Assembly (NCBI GenBank): GCA_036429605.1
Contig: CM071589.1
Span: 4,588,001-4,652,000 of the forward strand
DNA length: 64,000 bases
Reading direction: 5' to 3'
DNA from: Cladobotryum mycophilum
Taxonomy: Eukaryota > Ascomycota > Sordariomycetes > Hypocreales > Hypocreaceae
Every line of letters begins with the position of its first letter. Position 1 is the first letter of the stretch. This document shows, in pieces, positions 58,702-64,000 of this stretch. A model generated the notes under the pieces. It searched no databases. It was not told the DNA's origin and saw only the letters and a list, made by a program, of their open reading frames with translations. The translations under genes were made by a program, and so were the position numbers.

Positions 58702-59484
58702 CGTGCAGGTGACGTGTCTTTTGTCTTTCCCCCTTGTCTGCCCTGTAGATTATGGATGATGGGATGGATGGCTCTCCGAAAAAAAATCTTTGACCTCTTC
58801 ACTTTTCGGACGCAAGGAGGCTGCTGCAGGAAGTAAGGGTGGATATTGTTTCGTCACTTTGTTTCTCCTCCGTCCGAAGATTATCGCAGGGCAGGGCAGG
58901 ACAGGACAGGACAAAACAGGGGTGAGAGGGGGGAGAACGAACATCCCACGAGGTTTTCTCGGCTTTTGCGTTCTTTTTCTTCTCTCTCTTCCCACCTTCT
59001 GCCGGGTTTCTCGTGATTCGACCGACACAGGCCGAGAAGAGATTTTTTATTTTATTTTTATTTTATATTTTATTTGTTTCCTCTTTGAGAGAGAGGGGGA
59101 GGGGGAGAAGGGATGGGGCCAGCAGAGGGAGAGGAGTTATCACAAGGCATACATATACATATGCGTGCTGCAATGCAGTCTCCTTGCAGATAGTGGGCGT
59201 CAAAGATGGGGCGGAAGGGTGTGTTGTGAGCGGTACCCGGAGAGAAAGATGCATAGATTTGGGCAAACGTGACTGAAGGGAATTGGCTGGGATGGCCTGA
59301 CTGCAACCTCATCTAATGTGATTGCCAATGTTTTTCTGAGTCATGGGAGAGGCAAGAGTTTTTTTTTCTTGCTACGCGCCCGTCAACGTTTCAATCTATT
59401 GATTTCTCTTCTCCTCTTTCATGTGCTTCCGTGACGAAGTGCTTGGGAGGTGATTATTGGTGTAACGACAACCTTGATAGCCAG

Positions 59485-59523
<39 letters not shown>

Positions 59524-60011
59524 CACAGGTGATGCGGGGTTGGTCGACATGTGTTGGGACGGAGAACATACAACATGGTATCATTTCACTGGATGGCACC
59601 TATGCTTGGGCATCCCGGTGGAATCTTCTCATGAAAAGAAGCACTACATGGTCTACATGGTTGATATAGACATCTTGTTATTCAACCTTGCCTGTCTCCT
59701 GAATACAATAGCTCTATAATGATGTCTTCTAGAATAGCGGGGTAGCTTGAAGCTTGGACGGACAGTTCGGACTCTATGAGCAATCCCCACCTTTGATTAC
59801 AGTTGAACTCTGAAAATGATGTAGATCAAAACTTCATCGTAACATCAGCTGCTATAGCCTCCGAATCAGCTCGCCATAATCTGACAGGAGATGACGCTGC
59901 GTAGCCTCTCGACCAGCTAAAGCTGCCAGAAAAGGACACAAAGCAGACTCGTCTTGGAACCTGGAGACGCAACAAACCCCCCAAAAGCCATTAATATTAC
60001 TTGCCGCTGAG
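58702..60011. promoter_or_regulatory. Divergent promoter region PfkB kinase / NAD kinase
   Basis: 1.3 kb between opposing starts. It includes a GGACA-type tandem near 58890-58912, a T-rich block (59041-59075) and a 30-bp TA repeat. No coding exon seen. Confidence 0.5.
59491..59520. repeat. TA dinucleotide microsatellite (15 units)
   Basis: A perfect TA repeat in the divergent region upstream of NAD kinase, about 490 bp before its ATG. Confidence 0.95.
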
Positions 60012-61955
60012 ATGGGCGAGGGCGAAAACGAGGAGACTGGCAAGGGAAAATCCCACCAGAAGCGAATATCGTTTGTCGAAGATGGGAGTTTGGATGGAAG
60101 TGACGAGGATGGGGGAGCTGTAGAGGTGAGAGATTCGATACAAGGAAATGACACTGGGGTCTATCGAAATCAAGTGCTGACTCGTGATGTGATGTGATTA
60201 CGGCCAACAGGTTACATTCGAGCCCGGAAACCCATATAGACGGAAGAGCTCCCTCGTATCGTCGGAAATCAACATACCCACTGTCCATCGAATACCTGCC
60301 AGACAGCGAGCCGAGTGTATAGTACATCAATTGCTGGAAGAACAGAAGCGCAAGGATGCAGCCGCATCGTCACCCATCAGGGGCTCAGCCCAGTTCCGAG
60401 CCCATCCGATATACACCAACACCAGTCACCATGAAACGGCGGTTGATGGGGCAAGGGTGAGCCAGCAGAATTCGGTTGTTGAGCCAAAGGGCCAGCACCA
60501 TCGACATGATCACTCGCGTGTGATGTTCGAGCCGGAGAACTCAGATAGTGCCGATGGTGGGCAGGCGGACCAAAAGGCCTGGGCGAGGGAGATGGCCAAG
60601 AGTGCATCTGAGCTGGACCTCAGCCATCACCACCACCAAGAGCAGCAGAACCACGACAATATCCACAGCAGGATGCTGACCAAGAAGCAACTCAGCGACA
60701 TGGCATGGGGCGTCCGCGAGCTAAGTCGGCGTCTGAGCAGCATGCGCATCAAGTTCCGTGCCAAGTCCATCTTTATCCTTACCAAGATTCACGATTCGGA
60801 CCTGATAAACAAGACGAGAGACTTGACGCAATGGCTTCTGGACAAGGAGAGGGAAGTCAAGTATGTGGTATACGTGGAGAAGAAGTTGAAGACGAACAAG
60901 AAGTTTGATGCTTCCAAGCTGGTGGACGACCTGGCTCGCGACCACAGCAAAGACGGCGGCGTGAGCGAGGACAGCGCAAGGGGGATATCCAGAAGCGGCT
61001 GAGGTACTGGGACGAAGACATGTGCAGGACAAGACCGCACAGTTTTGACTTTGTCATCACGCTCGGCGGGGATGGGACGGTGCTCTACGCGAGTTGGCTC
61101 TTTCAGCGAATCGTCCCGCCCGTACTGAGCTTCGCCCTCGGCAGCCTGGGATTTCTTACCAAGTTCGACTTTGAGGATTATAAACTGACCCTCAACTCGG
61201 CGTTCAGCAAGGGTGTCACTGTAAGCCTGCGGCTTCGCTTCGAGTGCACCGTCATGAGGAGTGTGCGCCGGAAGAACGAGAGCCTGGAAAAGGGGTCCGA
61301 GGAGGACGATCAAGAGCTGCATCGCAAGAGAGATTTGGTGGAGGAGCTGATTGGCGAGGAGAGCGAGGATGCGCATACTCATCGGCCGGACGGTACGTAT
61401 GAGATATTGAACGAGGTTGTTGTGGATAGGGGGCCAAATCCGAGTGAGTATTTGAACCAGTCTGTGTTGGGAGATAAAGAAACAGTTCAAAACTAACACA
61501 ACCTTGTAGCCATGTCCTATACGGAGGTGTTTGGAGACGATGAACACTTTACATCGGTCTTGGCCGACGGTATTTGCGTGTCTACACCTACCGGCTCAAC
61601 AGCCTACAACCTCGCCGCTGGCGGCTCGCTATGCCACCCAGAAAACCCAGTCATGCTGGTCACATCCATATGCGCCCACACGCTCTCCTTCCGGCCCATC
61701 ATCCTACCCGACACCATCGTCCTGCGCGTCGGAGTCCCCTACGATGCCCGGACGGCGTCGTGGGCCAGCTTCGACGGGCGGGAGAGGGTAGAGCTGCAGG
61801 GGGGCGACTACGTGACCATCAGCGCCAGCCGGTACCCCTTTGCGTCGGTGCAGGCGGAAGGTCGCAGGAGTGAGGATTGGGTGAATAGCATTAGCGGTAA
61901 GCTGGGGTGGAATACGAGGCAGAAGCAAAAGGGGTACAAGGAGTGGGATAATTGA
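60012..61955 (+). CDS. UTR1: NAD+ kinase (ATP-NAD kinase, Utr1-like), with one frame break
   Basis: Exons 60012-60125, 60211-61443 and 61510-61955. Residues 1-200 are disordered and fungal-specific (HHHHQEQQNH). The kinase domain starts with LSDMAWGVRELSRRLSSMRI and AKSIFILTKIHD. The NAD-kinase motif GGDG is in FVITLGGDGTVLYASWLF (about 317-334). The conserved ILNEVVVDRGP and the glycine-rich GSTAYNLAAGGSL (about 476) follow. The enzyme makes NADP+ from NAD+ and ATP, mainly in the cytosol. Frame is lost at the G5 run 60980-60984: the frame ends 14 codons later at TGA, while DIQKRLRYWDEDMCR continues in the next frame. One more G restores a 597-residue protein with all family motifs in order. 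NAD kinase activity is needed for NADPH supply, so a sequence error is more likely than a null allele. Confidence 0.9.
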
Positions 61956-62515
61956 AAAAGGCAAATGCGATGTATTGTATGCCCCCCCCCCTTTTTCCAC
62001 CCTCGGATCATAACGTGTTTTGTTTTCAGGGGACGCTGGAGTTTTTTTTTTGGATTTGGATTTGGATTTGCATGGTAGATTTACTACTCTTGTGCGTTGG
62101 GATGGTACACATGTATTAGATATAAGTTAATACCAAATTCAGAGACTATTTATTTATTTATCATGATGCTGTTCTACTACTATTATCTTGCTGCTTGATT
62201 CTGAACAAGGTGGTGATGTATGCATGCATGGAAGTATGGAGTGTAGCATCACCATCAACCCATCAACCCCGCAAACCCCGCCATTAACCTAAAGCTCAGG
62301 CCACCCTTTAATTAAAAAACAGCTGGAGCTTTCCATCAATTGGGCGAGTCCTAAATTCAGAATCCATCCTCGGTAACAATTGTCTGCAAGCTTTTTATAC
62401 TTGTTAGCATCAAACATTGAAAGAAGCTCAATTCTCCTCTAAACTCTCTCTCTCTCTCTCTCTCTCTATCGAAATTGAACTTATACAAGCAACCAAAAAC
62501 TAAAACCATCTCGCA
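61956..62515. promoter_or_regulatory. Intergenic and promoter region of the EBP-like gene
   Basis: It starts with a C10 run just after the NAD kinase stop (61982-61991) and ends with a 24-bp CT repeat (62444-62467) about 50 bp before the next ATG, a typical fungal leader element. No coding exon seen. Confidence 0.55.
62444..62467. repeat. CT dinucleotide tract in leader
   Basis: A perfect CT repeat of 12 units close upstream of the EBP-like start codon. CT-rich tracts often mark transcription starts in filamentous ascomycetes. Confidence 0.9.
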
Positions 62516-62953
62516 ATGGCTTCAGACACATCCTCCTCCCTCCCCCCGACCTCTTCGACCAAACCACAATCATCTCCCTCCTCTCCACCCTCGCCATCGT
62601 CTTCGCTGCCTACGCCACCTCCCTCAAAGCCCTCCCCCGGTCCTCCCCCACCAACACCGCCTCGGGAGGCACCATACGCTTCCTCTTCATATGGCACCTC
62701 TCCGACGCGCTCTGCCACTTCGCCCTTGAGGGCAGCTTCCTGTACCACTGCTTCTTCAGCTACGTGCCCGCCCGGGAGGCCGTCGACGTGGCGAACCTGT
62801 TCCCCACGCCATATAATTTCCTGGGGTGGGAGGACCAGAGGATCTATGGGCCGCAGAGCGGTGGGGGAAACCCGTTTGCGCAGTTGTGGATGGTGTATGC
62901 TAGGGCGGATAAGAGGTGGGCGGGTGTTGACTTGGTGAGTTGAAGACATCTTT

Positions 62954-62993
<40 letters not shown>

Positions 62994-63414
62994 TTCTTCC
63001 TTCTCCTTTCTCTCCTTCTTCTTCCCCCTCTTCTTCTTTCCTCTTTTTCCAAAGAACTATCGCTAACAAACCTGATGTTTCATACAGGGCGTTGTCAGTC
63101 TCGAGCTCCTAACCGTCTTCTTTGACGGCCCCCTAGCCTGCTACATCTGCTACCTCCTCGCAAAGCAGAACCCCAAGGCCAGCATCTGGATGATCGTCCT
63201 CGCCACCGCCGAGCTCTACGGGGGGTTCATGACCTTTTGCCCCGAGTGGCTGACGGGCAACATCAACCTGGACGGGAGCAACTTCATGTACATGTGGGTG
63301 TACCTCGTCTTCTTCAACATGCTCTGGGTCTTTATCCCATTGTACACCGTTTATTACGCCGTCAACGACATTTCCAACGCATTTGCTGTGCGTCAGGCGA
63401 AGAAGAATCTGTAA
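62516..63414 (+). CDS. EBP-family (emopamil-binding / sterol isomerase-like) membrane protein, with one frame break
   Basis: Exons 62516-62934 and 63088-63414. After correcting the frame break the protein has 248 residues. Hydrophobic helices include IISLLSTLAIVFAAYATSL, then IRFLFIWHLSDALCHFALEG with the family's H-x3-D and E-G residues, VVSLELLTVFFDGPLACYI, and FMYMWVYLVFFNMLWVFIPL. YNFLGWEDQRIYG and the order of acidic and His residues match the EBP/EXPERA family (sterol delta8-delta7 isomerase and relatives, ER membrane). Whether it isomerises sterols or is a relative of unknown role cannot be said. From the ATG the frame gives a Ser/Pro-rich non-membrane chain; one more C in the C6 run 62542-62547 joins MASDTSSSLPP to DLFDQTTIISLL. 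The intron carries a 34-bp AG repeat. Confidence 0.87.
62957..62990. repeat. AG dinucleotide microsatellite inside an intron
   Basis: Seventeen perfect AG units near the 5' end of the EBP-like intron, 22 bp after the donor. Confidence 0.95.
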
Positions 63415-64000
63415 GAAAAAAAAGATATGTTGGATAAAAGGCGGGGGTGATACTATGGATTTGGGACGACGTCATGTCTGTAATCTGCTGGATGGAAGAG
63501 ACTTGAATTCATGATATACCATGTAACAGGCAAAAGTGCAGGTATGTGTGCAGTTATGTGAATACAGGCGTTTATTACCCCATCGCACCATTATTGTAGA
63601 ATCAATCTCGTGATTTTAGGATATGGACATGCAGATGTACATACATTTTTGGAGGCATCTTGGATTTGGCATATATGAGGAAATCCACAGTGCAACTTTA
63701 CAAGATTTAAGCCTGTTGTATTTGTTCATCAACTTAGCCATTGGAAATATAAATGAAGCTTTCCAGAAAGGATTAAGCCAGTTGTATAGATTTTCTGGCT
63801 TAAACAGCTCCTTGAGGTCACGGTCACAGTCATGATGGCACGGAGTGAACAAATTACGGTACCGATTTTATTGAACTATGAAAGGGTATTCATGACTCTC
63901 CAAAAGAAGAGCTTGGTTCCAACCAGAAGCAAGGTGTACTCATTGTTCCATCACCCTCCTCCGCTCACAGCTCTGTTTGTTGAGACAGCTTAGATCTGCT
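63415..64000. other. Downstream sequence to window edge, no supported gene
   Basis: 3' flank of the EBP-like gene. A minus-strand frame open from about 63868 to 63616 reads as ordinary protein sequence (LKELFKPENLYNWLNPFW) but has no ATG in good context and no splice partner in view. It could be part of a gene continuing beyond 64000. Confidence 0.4.

Noticed and set aside
63616..63868. Minus-strand frame at the right edge that reads like protein
   Set aside because: It lacks an ATG in good context and splice partners within the window. The sequence is AT-rich 3' flank. Left open as an edge case only.
1..64000. Secondary-metabolite, mating-type or transposon cluster
   Set aside because: No PKS/NRPS, P450, terpene synthase, HMG/alpha-box mating, reverse transcriptase or transposase motifs were seen in any frame.

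Overview
The window is nuclear DNA from a filamentous ascomycete, most likely a Sordariomycete (perhaps Hypocreales). The evidence is many short introns (45-150 bp) with GTAAGT/GTATGT-type donors and CTAAC/CTGAC-like branch points, CT-rich leaders, and a gene set of conserved eukaryotic housekeeping proteins in their fungal forms (SCC3, POT1, LAS1, Rpc53, UreD, a PTH11/SAT4-type membrane protein, a short kinesin-3). I see no operons, CRISPR arrays, intact transposons, rRNA or tRNA genes, and no secondary-metabolite cluster.

Layout. 1-16.5 kb: a sulfatase-family gene cut by the left edge, a small spliced membrane-protein gene (tentative), a SAT4/rhodopsin-domain membrane protein, RNA polymerase III subunit Rpc53, urease accessory UreD, cohesin SCC3 and telomere protein POT1. 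17-36 kb: importin alpha, a decayed BTB pseudogene beside its intact paralogue, a large DEAH/RHA helicase, aprataxin, an AT-hook protein, a tail-less kinesin-3 and an eIF4E-family protein. 36-41 kb: an EF-hand protein, a nine-exon glyoxalase II and LAS1. 41-57 kb: about 16 kb holding one recognisable gene, a low-complexity acidic protein with 11.4 kb of apparently non-coding DNA upstream and 3.5 kb downstream. This part is rich in microsatellites and in a recurrent 9-mer, TACGGAGTA. 57-64 kb: a PfkB sugar kinase, NAD kinase and an EBP-family membrane protein. The genes do not form one pathway; the order is ordinary fungal housekeeping order, with several divergent promoter pairs (UreD/SCC3, POT1/importin alpha, AT-hook/kinesin, PfkB/NAD kinase).

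Two things stand out. First, six otherwise well-formed genes (SAT4-like, importin alpha, eIF4E-like, EF-hand, NAD kinase, EBP-like) each carry one reading-frame break, and each break lies at a run of 5-6 G or C. In every case the exons fit perfectly if the run length is changed, so I read these as run-length errors in the sequence rather than as six dead genes. Second, the 41-57 kb gene-poor region, with its clustered TACGGAGTA motif, is the part least explained by known features. Exon coordinates below were worked out by hand from splice signals and frame continuity; they have not been checked by transcripts or database searches.
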